Positions 43,850 through 56,192 of a DNA stretch of 64,000 nt are shown here, one piece after another. Numbering within the stretch: position 1 is the first letter of the stretch; the number at the start of each line of letters is the position of its first letter. The notes under the pieces were generated by a model. The model had not been told where the DNA came from. It saw only the letters and a list, made by a program, of their open reading frames with translations, and ran no database searches. The translations under genes and the position numbers were made by a program. The DNA is from Lamellibrachia satsuma. Taxonomy: Eukaryota > Annelida > Polychaeta > Sabellida > Siboglinidae. The DNA is taken from the NCBI GenBank assembly GCA_033239005.1, contig BSQZ01000079.1:1651501-1715500 (forward strand), given 5' to 3'.

Positions 43850-43908
43850 CACTGTGGCATAAGGGTATTCGATGGCATAAGGGTATTCGATGGCATGAGG
43901 GTATTCAC
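43850..43908. repeat. 18-bp repeat, 3 copies
   Basis: GGCATAAGGGTATTCGAT twice and a third copy with GGCATGAGGGTATTC. Confidence 0.9.
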
Positions 43909-44940
43909 ACTTTCTCACTCACAAGTCACCCAATCTAATGATTGAATAACATTTTGTTGATGCTTTTAACGAAAGTATTCGCTCTTTTATCCAAACAATT
44001 GAGGAAGGGGTTTTAAATAAATAAACTGCTCCTTCCAGAATCTTGTGCTTAGCATGACGTTGCCCTTCAATGTCTTCAACATAAACTTACAAGCTGATTT
44101 GATACATAGAGAAATTTTATTGTTTAAAAAACTTCCCTTACTATTTGTTATTAAGCAACCTATATTTTTATTTGTAAATGGACATTGTGGCTCTATTGCA
44201 GCACATGTCTTTTGGTGTATTCATTGGCATTTAAATTTTAGGGTCACAAAATCTAACCTGTGGAATACTTAAATTAAACTGAATGCAAAGAAGTATCACC
44301 ATTATTTGTGAAATGATGTGTCATTTATTTACCAATGAGATAAGCTCTGTCCAGGTCCAAGGGCTACATCCTCTCCTCTATTTAAATAAACCACACACCC
44401 CCACCCCCTACCCACTTCACCAGCCGTGAACAAACACACCACCTCTGACAAATTATAGCTGTTCCAGTGAAGTGTTGACAAAAGATCTTTGTTGCCAATC
44501 ACCTCACCTGAGCCCACCTGTCTGACACAGGTGAGATGTTAACAAGGAAAAAGATCATTGCTAACCCCAGGAGGAGTGTTGTCCCAGCAGGTGTTGGGTG
44601 TAGACATTGCCCCTTTTCTTGTGGGGATACCTGATTGTGTTAATCACACCTGTTTTTTAGACATCGCCTGTAGTAATGTCAGGCAACCCTAGTCGGATGT
44701 GATGGGAAATCAGAGGAAGTCACACGCCCCCGTAGGGTTGTCTTAGCACCAGACAGTGGTAGTTAACAAGCCGCTAACTTTAAAAAGCCTCCAGCTGGCA
44801 GAGAATGAGAGGGACCAGGGCAGGAATCTGGCGCTCTGTTGTGTTACATTTGACAGAGATTTTTAACGGACAGGAACTGGACAGGAAAGCAGGAAGATAG
44901 GGTGGGAGGCATGGTGATCTGTCATGACGGGTATTTGTGA

Positions 44941-44990
<50 letters not shown>

Positions 44991-45594
44991 GTACACATAC
45001 ATGTATGAATAATTATAAATAATTTGTAAATGTGGTGTTTGTGTATGGATACAACACATACATGCATGTATGTATATAAATGCTGCCTATAAATGCCTAT
45101 AAACATACATACAAATCACACACACATGCACGCACACGCAGGCACACACGCGCATACATGATGAATTCCAAGCACTGGTCTCAGACTCTGCCACAGTTCA
45201 ACTAGTCAGGTCTACCTGTCCCTTTCTAGCCTGGGCTGTCCCTCAACTTATAGCCAGCATCTCTGTGGAAAGGCCTCCTTATCTCTGTATTGTGATAATA
45301 CTTGTACAGTGTAGTGTTCATAACTCTGACCTCTGCCCTTATGACCCTGCTATCTAATCTCTACAGCCCCTTGAGAGCATGTCCCTGGAGAGCTTCTGGC
45401 AGCTTCACCAGACCCAACACAACACAGGGTGGTGGGGGGTGGGGTGATTGCACAAGCCAGCACTAGAGGTAATCATGTGTGGTTAGGAGATTTGTCTCCA
45501 GTTTTCTGGACAAGTTCTATCAGAGAGAACTCGATAAATTTTGGTTCCAAGAACTTGAACTTAGTAGAAGGCAGGACAGATTTCAACTAGAAAC
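43909..45594. other. Unique non-coding stretch with (AT)n
   Basis: Contains an (AT)n run at about 44943-44986 and CA/CG-rich alternating sequence at 45115-45160. No exon recognised. Confidence 0.5.
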
Positions 45595-45922
45595 AGAGTG
45601 GATGAGCTGTTCAATTACTAATGCTACTGTAGATCATGAGTGGATGAGCTGTTCAACTATTTATGCTACTGTAGGTCATGAGTGGATGAACAGTTCAACT
45701 ACTAATGCTACTGTAGATCATGAGTGAATGAGCAGTTTAACTACTAATGTTACTGTAGGTCATGAGTAGAAGAGCTGTTCAACTACTAATGCTACTGTAG
45801 GTCATGAGTGGATGAGCAGTTCAACTACTAATGCTACTGTAGGTCATGAGTAGAAGAGCTGTTCAACTACTAATGCTACTGTAGGTCATGAGTGGATGAG
45901 CAGTTCAACTACTAATAAAACA
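45595..45922. repeat. 42-bp minisatellite, about 7.5 copies
   Basis: Unit contains GATGAGCTGTTCAACTACTA then ATGCTACTGTAGGTCATGAGTG. Variants: GATGAGCAG, AGAAGAGCTG, and GTAGATCATG. The first four units leave a plus-strand frame open. Confidence 0.93.
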
Positions 45923-46770
45923 GATTGGGATGTGGAATGGATACAGAGCGAATTAAACCTTACCAGTGCATAAAGGAATTTTCATATGCCCACAAAGAAG
46001 CTAGATGTAATTTTATGGAGAGTAAACACAATATCTACTGAGATGCAGTTACTTATGTCAGTGGCTCTAGGCTCTGACCAGGGCACTGGCAGCCAGACCA
46101 GACACCTGTTCCAATGACAGGCATTAGACTTAAAGAAACAGCTGCAGGTGTCCGTCTTATAGTCAACACTCCAAACTTCATGACAAAGCCTATGTTTGGA
46201 CTTGCATTTATTGGGTCACTGCCACACTGCAAAGATTCCCTAACCATCTCTATGGGCCAGAGTACACACACTTGCTTAATGACAGCGGATTATAGTGCCC
46301 AAACACTGTCAACAATACCACCCCACTGTGATCTCTCAGGTACTCAGAGTGGGGCTTTCACACAGGTGTGACTGAGGTTCATTCAATGATTCACTGGCAT
46401 TAGATTCTTTGATTACTGCTAATTGGGTCCAGCAGTGCACAGTACAGAATATGAGATGAAACATTGTTTGCAGACAGTTTTATTGCATTCCAGATCGTCT
46501 TAGGTGCTTATAAATACTTACAGAACGTTTGTTTAAAAATTGTACCATTTGTAAGAAAAAATCTGTATGACTAATTATCCTCTTCTGCTTTATTTGACAT
46601 TTTTAGATGAGCCTTAAAATAGCTAGTAGCAATATAATTATTTCATGATCAATAGAATTAGAATAACTACAGTTATATATTTCAAAGCATGCAAACTCAA
46701 CTCTGTCCACTTTTCAGTCCTTGGTATTTTTTATATGTTCCCCTAACGTGATCAGCTGGGATTACATAAA

Positions 46771-46771
<1 letters not shown>
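45923..46771. other. Unique stretch with an unexplained open frame
   Basis: Between about 46070 and 46370 both strands carry clean frames (85 and 72 codons) with more GC than the surroundings. No family is recognised and the splice context is weak. I record it only as a place where a coding or transposon remnant could hide. Confidence 0.3.

Positions 46772-46820
<49 letters not shown>
46772..46820. repeat. (AT)n microsatellite
   Basis: About 24 AT dinucleotides. Confidence 0.96.
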
Positions 46821-46822
<2 letters not shown>

Positions 46823-47084
46823 TCACTTCCTGTCCAGTAAATTAGTCCAAAGACTCCCTGAATGTGTCTGAGTGGTCAAGGATATGTTTGTCATTATTTG
46901 GTGCCGAACTTTCATGTTGTACACACTTTCCTAGGAATACCGAATGTGGTTGCCATGGTAACACATCTGTTAAAGCGAGACTGTTTCCTGACAGCGCTCT
47001 TGTCATTCCAGTGGAAGGGGAAAGTGGGATTGTACGTTGAGTGTTATTTTTTTGAACCAGATGTAAAATAGACATGATGTTATC

Positions 47085-48385
47085 TGTGCAGCTGCAGTGA
47101 TTGCATTGATACTGTCCCTATACCTACTGCTGCAGTGATGGCATTGATACTGTCCATATACCTACTGCTACAGTGATGGCATTGACACTGTCCCTATACC
47201 TACTGCTGCAGTGATGACATTGATACTGTCGCTATACCTACTGCTGCAGTGATGGCATTGACACTTTCCCTACACCCTGCTGCAGTGATGGCATTGATAC
47301 TGTCCCTATACCTACTGCTGCAGTGATGGCATTGACACTGTCCCTACACCTACTGCTGCAGTGATGGCATTGACACTGTCCCTACACCTACTGCTGCAGT
47401 GATGGCATTGACACTGTCCCTACACCTACTGCTGCAGTGATGGCATTGACACTGTCCCTACACCTACTGCTGCAGTGATGGCATTGACACTGTCCCTATA
47501 CCTACTGCTGCAGTGATGGCATTGACACTGTCCCTACACCTACTGCTGCAGTGATGGCATTGACACTGTCCCTACACCTACTGCTGCAGTGATGGCATTG
47601 ACACTGTCCCTACACCTACTGCTGCAGTGATGGCATTGACACTGTCCCTACACCTACTGCTGCAGTGATGGCATTGACACTGTCCCTACACCTACTGCTG
47701 CAGTGATGGCATTGACACTGTCCCTACACCTACTGCTGCAGTGATGGCATTGACACTGTCCCTACACCTACTGCTGCAGTGATGGCATTGACACTGTCCC
47801 TACACCTACTGCTGCAGTGATGGCATTGACACTGTCCCTACACCTACTGCTGCAGTGATAGCATTGACACTGTCCCTATATCTACTGCTGCAGTGATGGC
47901 ATTGATACTGTCCCTACACCTACTGCTGCAGTGATGGCATTGACACTGTCCCTACACCTACTGCTGCAGTGATGGCATTGACACTGTCCCTACACCTACT
48001 GCTGCAGTGATGGCATTGACACTGTCCCTACACCTACTGCTGCAGTGATGGCATTGACACTGTCCCTACACCTACTGCTGCAGTGATGGCATTGACACTG
48101 TCCCTACACCTACTGCTGCAGTGATGGCATTGATACTGTCCCTATACCTACTGCTGCAGTGATGGCATTGACACTGTCCCTACACCTACTGCTGCAGTGA
48201 TGGCATTGATACTGTCCCTATATCTACTGCTGCAGTGATGGCATTGACACTGTCCCTACACCTACTGCTGCAGTGATGGCATTGACACTGTCCCTATATC
48301 TACTGCTGCAGTGATAGCATTGACACTGTCCCTATATCTACTGCTGCAGTGATGGCATTGATACTGTGCCTATACCTACTGCTGT
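47085..48385. repeat. 38-bp minisatellite, about 34 copies
   Basis: Unit contains CTGCTGCAGTGATGGCATTG followed by ACACTGTCCCTACACCTA. Inner copies are almost identical. Outer copies differ more (GATACTGTCCATATACC, CCTATATCT), the usual pattern of expansion from the centre. Each unit holds a CTGCAG. Confidence 0.96.
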
Positions 48386-48717
48386 GGCAGGTGTTCTGAC
48401 TCCCTGTTCACAGCCAGGTGGAGCTGTGTGAGTCATCCAGTCAACTCAGTTCTGAAGGTGATTTCTAGGCACCTGGGATGACATTCATTTGTTAGAGGCA
48501 CATTGATATTTTGTGTAGTTGATGAAGATTACAATATGTAGGTGTATGCACAAAGTCCCTTCCGAAAAAAGCCTCCTTGGACATATTCCCTTCCTGGATA
48601 AAAGCTCCCCACATGAACATAATCCCCCAATAAAATGCCTTTTGTCTGGGGGTTTTTGTCCATACACCATATGCTTATATGCCTGCACTGAGTTCGGTTT
48701 TACTTGTAATTTCTAAT

Positions 48718-48761
<44 letters not shown>

Positions 48762-48887
48762 ATTAGTTTATTTTTAAATGCATTTTATTAGTTTTAACAC
48801 TGTTTTATTTTTCGTAAAGTGCATTAAGCTATCAAGGCAACTAGGCTATGTAAAAATGTATTTATTGCTATTCATTTTGCTTTTCAG
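48386..48887. other. Spacer with (AT)n and a CCCCC/GGACA patch
   Basis: (AT)n at about 48720-48758. The patch at 48550-48660 resembles that at 23.27-23.40 kb. The last 25 bases before 48888 are a good polypyrimidine tract and acceptor. Confidence 0.5.
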
Positions 48888-48976
48888 CCACTTTGGAATG
48901 CCAGGAAGCTTACACTTCATAATTGTTCATTCTTCATTGGAATAACTGCCTTCAAAGATACTGAAAACCTGCACTG
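48888..48976 (+). CDS. Candidate internal coding exon of an unidentified plus-strand gene
   Basis: TTCATTTTGCTTTTCAG is an excellent acceptor, and the segment ends CACTG|GTAAGAG, an excellent donor. Of the three frames only one is open across all 89 bases; it encodes 29 residues with 'PLWNARKLTLHNCSFF' and 'GITAFKDTENLH', plus two bases (phase 2 out). The other two frames have stops. The peptide is not recognised. A 29-codon open frame can occur by chance, so support comes mainly from the two strong splice sites. It could belong to a gene whose promoter is the CpG island at 22.65-23.2 kb, but that link is a guess. Confidence 0.4.
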
Positions 48977-50282
48977 GTAAGAGTCTGACACATACATCAA
49001 CATGACATTGTGTCTTATTTTCTGGCCTTTGTATCAAAACACATTTGCATTGTGACTAAAACAAATAAACAGTTTTTCAACTTGCATCCATTTCCTTAGA
49101 CAGTATTTCCTGTGATATAGTTTTTGAAAAGAAAGTTAATTTGAAAACTTGTTAATTGCTACTTTTATTATCCTTGACATGATACAATCTCTCCTCCATT
49201 TCCTTTGAAATGCCCCCTCGAGACCAGTCGATTCAGAGGAAATAGGACCACGAGGAAGCACTATGGATACCTATTACTACTGCCCGCCCATCGAGACAAG
49301 TAATTGAATGATTTGGTTTCTGCTATTATTTGCCTGATTCAGTCAACCACAAGAGTCACATATCTCTTGCTTGGCACCAGGCAGATAGGAGATAATAATT
49401 CTTTATGTTGCGCTTTCGTCTCTGGGAGATAACTTGTCTCATACAATACAGGAGGTTGACGAGGCACATGTTTCATGAAGTATAAAACAGGCCTGACTTT
49501 TGCTTTCAAAGTGCAGTCTAATTGTCAAAGTTAATAGTATTTATCATGGATAGTCCATGTATGTATAGTGCAGCTTATAAATCTAGAGTTTGCAAGTAGA
49601 AACTCTAAAGTCAGGGCTACACATACAACCAAACTGTTGGCAGTCGGCCCTTGTGGCCACACACAACCAAACCATCCGCAGTTGGCCCTTGTGGCCATAC
49701 ATGCAGCTTATTAATTGGTGATTACTCCCTGGATCCCTAACGGAAGCAGTTAGACATGCACCTAAGCCACCAGTCGGCGACTCAGTTGTAGCTACACATA
49801 CAACTAACCAGTCAGCGATTCAACTGTGCTGCCATTGAAACACCTGGTGTCGAACAATCCTGGCATCACAGTCACTTTGAAACGTTCTTGGATTTTCAAA
49901 AAGCTGTTGACAAAGTGCCACAAAAGAAATGAAATTTTTTAGCGTGGATAACTTTCTTTCAGAAAAAATGAAGATTATCATTAGGGGTGTATATTCTGGA
50001 TAGTTTGGTGTTATTAGTTAATATCTGCAGTGATTATTATGGGAACCAGATCCAGGGTCAATTCTTAATTGAGTTGAATAAATTGTGTGAATTCAAATTG
50101 CTTTGATAAAGCAGATTGAATTGGAATTAAAATCCACAAGTTATAATGTACGGTATATGGAACAGTACTATGTAAATCTGCTGGTGGACTGCAACAAGTA
50201 GTACACACAATAGCATTTTTTACATACAAATTGCTTGCTCAGTTACTAAGTTTACCCCATGTATAGCACCCCTTACTGAAAC
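48977..50282. other. Mostly unique non-coding stretch
   Basis: Around 49615-49720 a TACAACCAAACTGTTGGCAG / GTCGGCCCTTGTGGCCA type segment is duplicated once (TGGCCCTTGTGGCCATACAT). Near 49890 TTTTCAAAAAGCTGTTGACA is a LINE motif A scrap. No gene recognised. Confidence 0.45.
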
Positions 50283-50575
50283 ATTTAACAAGATTTAACA
50301 AGATTTGCCATCCAAGCCAAAGGCCCGGATGGCAAGTGGACAAGGAAGCCATTGGCTTATCGAGAGTCCAACAATGTTCACCTACTTATAACCCGCCCTC
50401 CTGAGATATGTGTCAACCTTGTTTTTAAACATATTCACGCTGCTAGCAGTTACACAATCTGTAGACAATTTGTTCCATTCATTTATTGTCCTCTGTGAGA
50501 ACGAGTGCTTCCTGATGTCCAATCTACATTGATCCTTTACTAATTTTACCTCATGTCCTCTAGTTCTGCAAATCA
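50283..50575 (-). mobile_element. CR1/jockey-like LINE, 3' end fragment
   Basis: Two tail repeats (ATTTAACAAG), GCCATCCAAGCCAAAGGCCC and the same 3' text as at 24.3 and 37.7 kb. On the minus strand it encodes 'LVKDQCRLDIRKHSFSQR' and 'INEWNKLSTDCVTASSVN'. The 5' end is cut near 50575. Confidence 0.85.
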
Positions 50576-51695
50576 TGCAATAGTTATCCTTATAACTTTT
50601 GTGTGATGTCATAGCCACTAATATATGTGCTTCTGGGGATCACATAGCCCTTGGGTGAGATTAAATTTTATAGTATAATATTAATAACATCAGTGTTATT
50701 TTCAGCCCAATTACATCCCATTTTACTTGAGTAAATTGTAATTTTTATGGAATTTTGTGCTTTTTATAACCATTGAAAGTCTGCAATTCACGTAGTAGAA
50801 ATTCATGTCACGGTGTTCATGTAGTCAGTATATAACCTGTGGTTTTCTTTTATGTTTTTTGTTTGGTGTACAACTTATTTTGTAGCCTGTAGCTATGACG
50901 ACAGAAAAAGATAAACATTCGTTTTTTTTATTGGCGACCATGTTAAAAAATGTTAGTCCTGTAAGCAAAATAATGATTTGGATTTCATCAGGCAATGGCG
51001 CGTTGTTGCCTGTCTTCTCACTGACCTGCTGCACAGTTTGTGTCAAATCCTAATTTAAAAAAATCAACTCAGGACATCGACCCAGCTGGTTGGCTGACCG
51101 TGTGGGTCAGCCACCAGAAGTGTAAGCCTCTGACCAGTATAACTGTTGTATCCTTCAAATATGACAGATTCCCTGTTCAAGAAAAATTCTTATGAGAAAA
51201 AAAATCACAAAGTGGGGGACCATCTCAAAATAACTCACTTTATTCGTATGCCATGAACCTACAAGTAAAACAATCACTTGTTGCCTCATGATGTGGAAGT
51301 AGACAGGGTGTCACTGGGAACTAGTGGGAAGACAAGTTTGGAGACTGGGAAGGCTGCAGTTGTGGGAGTAGACCACACTGATTGGTGTCACAAGTTGGCA
51401 CCCCAGTCAGGTGTACAGTGATGGATGGGAGAATAATGACCCAGCTTGTGTAAGACTATTGCACAGCAGAGGCCAGGAATAAAAGTGATAGAGACAGCCA
51501 CTAGATATTACACCATGCTGTTATTGAATGCCTTAACACCAGCAGTGAACGATAAAAACTGATTAACTTTTGCAGTAGATTTGATGTCAATGCTGTGAGG
51601 CATGGAAGATTGGGGAGGGGTGAGGTGGGGGGGAGACGGTAGAAAACAGGGGTAGTGGGACATACCATCAGATATGATTTCACCAGTGATGTAAA
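50576..51695. other. Unique non-coding stretch
   Basis: No exon or repeat recognised. Confidence 0.5.
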
Positions 51696-51895
51696 CAAGT
51701 AATGTTTTTCATCGTGTATTGTATTTTATCAAGTAATCTGTTTAATCATGTAATGTGTTTCATCGTGTAATGTGTTTCATCGTGTAATGTGTTTCATCAT
51801 GTAGTGTGTTTCATGGTATGTGACTATGTGTTTCATCTTGTAATGTGTTTCATCGTTCATGTGTTTCATGGTATGTGTTTCATCTTGTAATGTGT
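51696..51895. repeat. Irregular TCATCGTGTAATGTGTT repeat
   Basis: About nine imperfect copies of a 17-20 bp word TTTCATCGTGTAATGTG with length variants. Confidence 0.85.
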
Positions 51896-52345
51896 ACATG
51901 GTTGAGTTTGTGTTGGAACTCTGAATTCTATCTCTGTACTGGCTGTTTAACCACACTGTGGACTGTGTCATGCTGGTGACACGTCCTCACCCTCTGTCAG
52001 TGCTAAGCAGAGCTTACCACATCCACAGAGCTCTATTTTACCTTCAAATTCTGTCAATGTATATTGTGCCATTATGTTCATTTCTGACATATAAATGGCA
52101 TAACATGACATAACATAACATAATGTGACAGACAGTAATACTGACTGTCAAAATGACAACCCTAGCTAGGACATCCAGATAGGAAATTAGCTATGACATC
52201 CAACTAGGACATTAGCTAGGACATCCAGCCCAAGCAGTCTGAAAACTTTCAACTCGTAGCGGATTTCATTATGATGTATGTTTCTGCTCGATTTTATGTT
52301 TCTTCTGCGGTATTAATTCAACCATCCACAATACATTCACATTGC
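51896..52345. other. Unique spacer with two small repeats
   Basis: ATGACATAACATAACATAA near 52105 and three copies of a TAGCTAGGACATCCA(G/A) word at 52160-52235. Confidence 0.6.
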
Positions 52346-53358
52346 CTTGTACAAGAACACCCAGACACATGCTCATGTCACGTGTTACACATGAGTACAA
52401 GAACACCCAGACACATGCTCATGTCACGTGTTACACACAAGTACAAGAACACCCAGACACATGCTCATGTCACGTGTTACACACAAGTACAAGAACACCC
52501 AGACACATGCTCATGTCACGTGTTACACACGAGTACAAGAACACCCAGACACATGCTCATGTCACGTGTTACACACAAGTACAAGAACACCCAGACACAT
52601 GCTCATGTCACGTGTTACACACAAGTACAAGAACACCCAGACACATGCTCATGTCACGTGTTACACACAAGTACAAGAACACCCAGACACATGCTCATGT
52701 CACGTGTTACACACAAGTACAAGAACACCCAGACACATGCTCATGTCACGTGTTACACACGAGTACAAGAACACCCAGACACATGCTCATGTCACGTGTT
52801 ACACACAAGTACAAGAACACCCAGACACATGCTCATGTCACGTGTTACACACGAGTACAAGAACACCCAGACACATGCTCATGTCACGTGTTACACACGA
52901 GTACAAGAACACCCAGACACATGCTCATGTCACGTGTTACACACAAGTACAAGAACACCCAGACACATGCTCATGTCACGTGTTACACACAAGTACAAGA
53001 ACACCCAGACACATGCTCATGTCACGTGTTACACACAAGTACAAGAACACCCAGACACATGCTCATGTCACGTGTTACACACAAGTACAAGAACACCCAG
53101 ACACATGCTCATGTCACGTGTTACACACAAGTACAAGAACACCCAGACACATGCTCATGTCACGTGTTACACACAAGTACAAGAACACCCAGACACATGC
53201 TCATGTCACGTGTTACACACAAGTACAAGAACACCCAGACACATGCTCATGTCACGTGTTACACACAAGTACAAGAACACCCAGACACATGCTCATGTCA
53301 CGTGTTACACACAAGTACAAGAACACCCCGACACATGCTCATGTCCCGTGTTGTACAT
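52346..53358. repeat. 46-bp minisatellite with CACGTG in every unit, about 22 copies
   Basis: Unit contains GTACAAGAACACCCAGACAC, then ATGCTCATGTCACGTG, then TTACACACAA. Copies are almost identical; the main variable base is the A/G in ACACAAGT versus ACACGAGT. Because 46 is not a multiple of three, all three plus-strand frames are open for 310-367 codons with the same 46-residue cycle. No coding role is supported. The palindrome CACGTG (E-box) occurs once per unit. Confidence 0.97.
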
Positions 53359-53770
53359 AAGTATGTTTATATAGTGCATTTACTAATATTACTCGTGTAA
53401 CTTGTTACACATGTTTACATAATACATTATCTCTAAAGACGTTATATACAAGAAGATTAATACCACCTTTGACTTAGTAGGAATACAGCAGTACTTAACA
53501 CATAAAGCATGTTGGTATTTCATCTGTCTACTGGTCACTATGTCCAGTGGTCACACTCAAGCCACAATGTCTGACCCTTCTGACTGTCTCACCACATAAG
53601 AGAGTTGACCAGAGAAAAGAACTGACCTGTTCCAAATACACCTGCAATGGATGTGCAGGACAACATATATGTTGAACTGAGAGAATAGAAGACATCCTCT
53701 TGTGTACACATTTCCAAAATCTACATTTATTTGATACAAGAAGTGTGAGATTAAATCAGTACATGCCTAG
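53359..53770. other. Unique non-coding spacer
   Basis: No feature recognised. Confidence 0.5.
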
Positions 53771-53970
53771 GTGAAGGTGCTTGTGTGGCTCATCGTTCAA
53801 ACTCTATATCATAATCCTCACACAACGGTGGTTCAATTCCACCTCCGCCGTTTCGAAGCTTGGATAATTTCGTTCATTCTACTTTTCCTATGTCTTTCAG
53901 AAGAGAAACTAGAAGCCATTTGTCCCATCATCTATGCCAGGGGAAGTAAAAGATCCCACACAGGGAAATG
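53771..53970 (+). mobile_element. tRNA-headed SINE
   Basis: Head TGTGTGGCTCATCGTTCAAA (A box) and GGTGGTTCAATTCCACC (B box), linker CCGTTTCGAAGCTTGGATAA, then body GTCTTTCAGAAGAGAAACTA and GGGGAAGTAAAAGATCCCAC. The body matches the SINE family at 17.0 and 29.8 kb rather than that at 31.8 kb. Confidence 0.7.
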
Positions 53971-54137
53971 GAAAAAACCTGTTGTGGTCCCACTAACTCT
54001 AGAGAAGGAAAACTCTGAAATAAGCCACTCCTATGTTTGCCATAGACAGAGGACAAGGCTGTTTGGAGTTAAATGTGACATAAGACTTCTCTTTCAGTGC
54101 TAAACATTTCAACTGTGAAATGTGAGAGAGAAATAGC

Positions 54138-54382
54138 TGCAGTGCCAGTGTCACCTGCAGTGCCGGTGTCACCTGCAGTGCCGGTGTCACCTGCAGTGCC
54201 GGTGTCAGCTGCAGTGCCGGTGTCACCTGCAGTGCCGGTGTCACCTGCAGTGCCACTGTCACCTGCACTGCCAGTGTCACTTGCAGTGCCGGTGTCACCT
54301 GCAGTGCCGCTGTTACCTGCCGTGCCGCTGTCACCTGCAGTGCCGCAGTCACCTGCAGTGCCGCTGTCACCTGCAGTGTGCA
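54138..54382. repeat. 18-bp minisatellite, about 13 copies
   Basis: Unit CAGTGCCGGTGTCACCTG, with GCCGCTGTC, GCCACTGTC and GTCAGCTGC variants. Open in several frames (AVPVSP repeats). It abuts the 5' truncation point of the LINE copy at 54.39 kb. Confidence 0.95.
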
Positions 54383-54384
54383 TC

Positions 54385-56192
54385 ATAGAAAGAAACACTT
54401 GTCAAAAGAAGCTATCAGAAAAATAGCATACAAGCAAACTATGTGGAGTATGTAGCTACAACTGAAATTAGACAATCTAAAAGAAGCTATGAAAAAAAAT
54501 TAGCATGTAACATACAAATGACAGCAAGAGCTTTTATGCATATATCAGGAGTAAACAAAACATACAAGACAAGGTTGGATCATTAGAAGACAGCGCTGAA
54601 AATATAATATCACAAGGTTTTTTAATGGCGGAAGACCTAAATGGATACTTCAGTTCAGTGTTTACAAGAGAGGATATTAGTTCATTGCCAGTTCCAGATG
54701 CTAAATTTCAGGAGGCTAAATCAGACTATTTAGGGCAGTTAATTGTAACTCCAGAAATGGTAGCTGAGAAAATGAAGCCAATGAAGGACAATAAATCACC
54801 AGGAGTGGATGGAATTCCTCCAAAACTACTAATGGAAACAGTACAACAAATCAGTATACCACTTGCAAGAGTGGGTTAGAGTGCTCAACCTGTCATTAAA
54901 AGAGGGAGTGGTTCCTGTTGAATGGAAAGAAGCAAACATCATACCGTTATTTAAAAAGAGTTCAAGAAATAAGTCAGAGAATTACAGACCAATGAGTTTA
55001 ACATCAGTGATTTGTAAATTATAAGAAAGGTTAATCAAAGACCATATGGTGGACTTCCTCGTTAAGCATAAATTATTAAATCCATCTCAACATGGATTCC
55101 TAAAATCGAGGTCATGCTTAACAAATATTTTATGTTTTTTGGAAGAAATCACTAAGTGGCTAGACGAGGGATCGCCAGTAGACATTATATACTTAGATAT
55201 TCAGAAAGCTTTTGACAAAGTGCCACATCAAAGATTGCTACTTAAATTAAAAGCCTATGGTATCGGGGATAACATAATCAACTGGATAGAACAATGGCTG
55301 ACTGACAGAAGATAGCGTGTTGTAGTAGATGGGGAGGTTTCAAACTGTTTTGAGTGGGGTACCACAAGGATCAGTATTAGAACCTTTATTATTCTTAATA
55401 TATATCAATAACTTGGACGACAATATAACAAGCAACATACTGAAATTTGATGCAAAAGTGTTTAGAAAGGTTAACAATAATGGTAATGAACAACATTTAC
55501 AAACCGATCTTGACAATTAGTTAAATGGTCTGAGAAATGGCAAATGTTGTTAAATTCTGGGAAATGTAAATGCCTACATACAGGACATGGGAACTTGGAT
55601 GTAAACTATAAAATGGGATATACTGTTCTGGGTACTACTGTAAAAGAAAAGGACTTAGGAATAACAATAAGTGCTGATATGAAAGTTTCAGAGCAGTGTG
55701 GTATTGCAGCTTCAAAGGGTAATCAAATTCTTGGGTTGATTAGAAGAAATTTAACATACAAGGAAAAAAAGCTAGTTATACCTCTGTATAAAGCAATAGT
55801 TAGGCCTCATTTAGAGTACTGTATACAAGTTTGGAGACCATATCATAAGAAGATAGATATGCTTGAAAGAATAGATAGAATAGATTATGCTTGAAAGAAA
55901 ACAAAGGAGAGCAACTAAAATTATTCCAGAACTGAGACACCTTAGTTACGAAGAATGACTGAAAGAATGCAGTTTAACAACCATAGAGACAAGGCAGTTA
56001 AGAGGAGATCAAATTGAAGTTTTTAAGATACTGAATGAGTATGAAAATATTGATAGAAGTATTTTTTTCACTCAAGAAAGATAATAGAACTAGAGGACAT
56101 GAGGTAACATTAGTAAAGGATCACTGTAGATTAGATATCAGCAAGTACTTGTTCTCACAGCAATCTTGTTAAATGTTGTTCTTGTTAAATCT
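54385..56192 (+). mobile_element. CR1/jockey-like LINE, 5'-truncated copy
   Basis: The plus-strand copy covers the end of the linker and the RT: 'AEDLNGYFSSVFTREDISS', 'NKSPGVDGIPPKLLMET', 'VDIIYLDIQKAFDKVPH', 'GVPQGSVLEPLLFLIYIN'. At motif C the sequence is 'LKFDAKVF', a deletion that removes the FADD. Downstream 'LGITISADMKVSEQCGI' and 'IVRPHLEYCIQVWRPYH' are clear. The 3' end has AATCTTGTTAAATGTTG and CTTGTTAAATCTT, a variant of the tail repeat. Many stops and shifts; inactive. Confidence 0.88.

Noticed and set aside
45376..45450. Exon after CTCTACAG near 45,370
   Set aside because: The following GTGGTG is a poor donor and the peptide is not recognised.
52271..53400. Three plus-strand frames of 310-367 codons
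   Set aside because: Same reason: 46-bp unit, not a multiple of three, stop-free.
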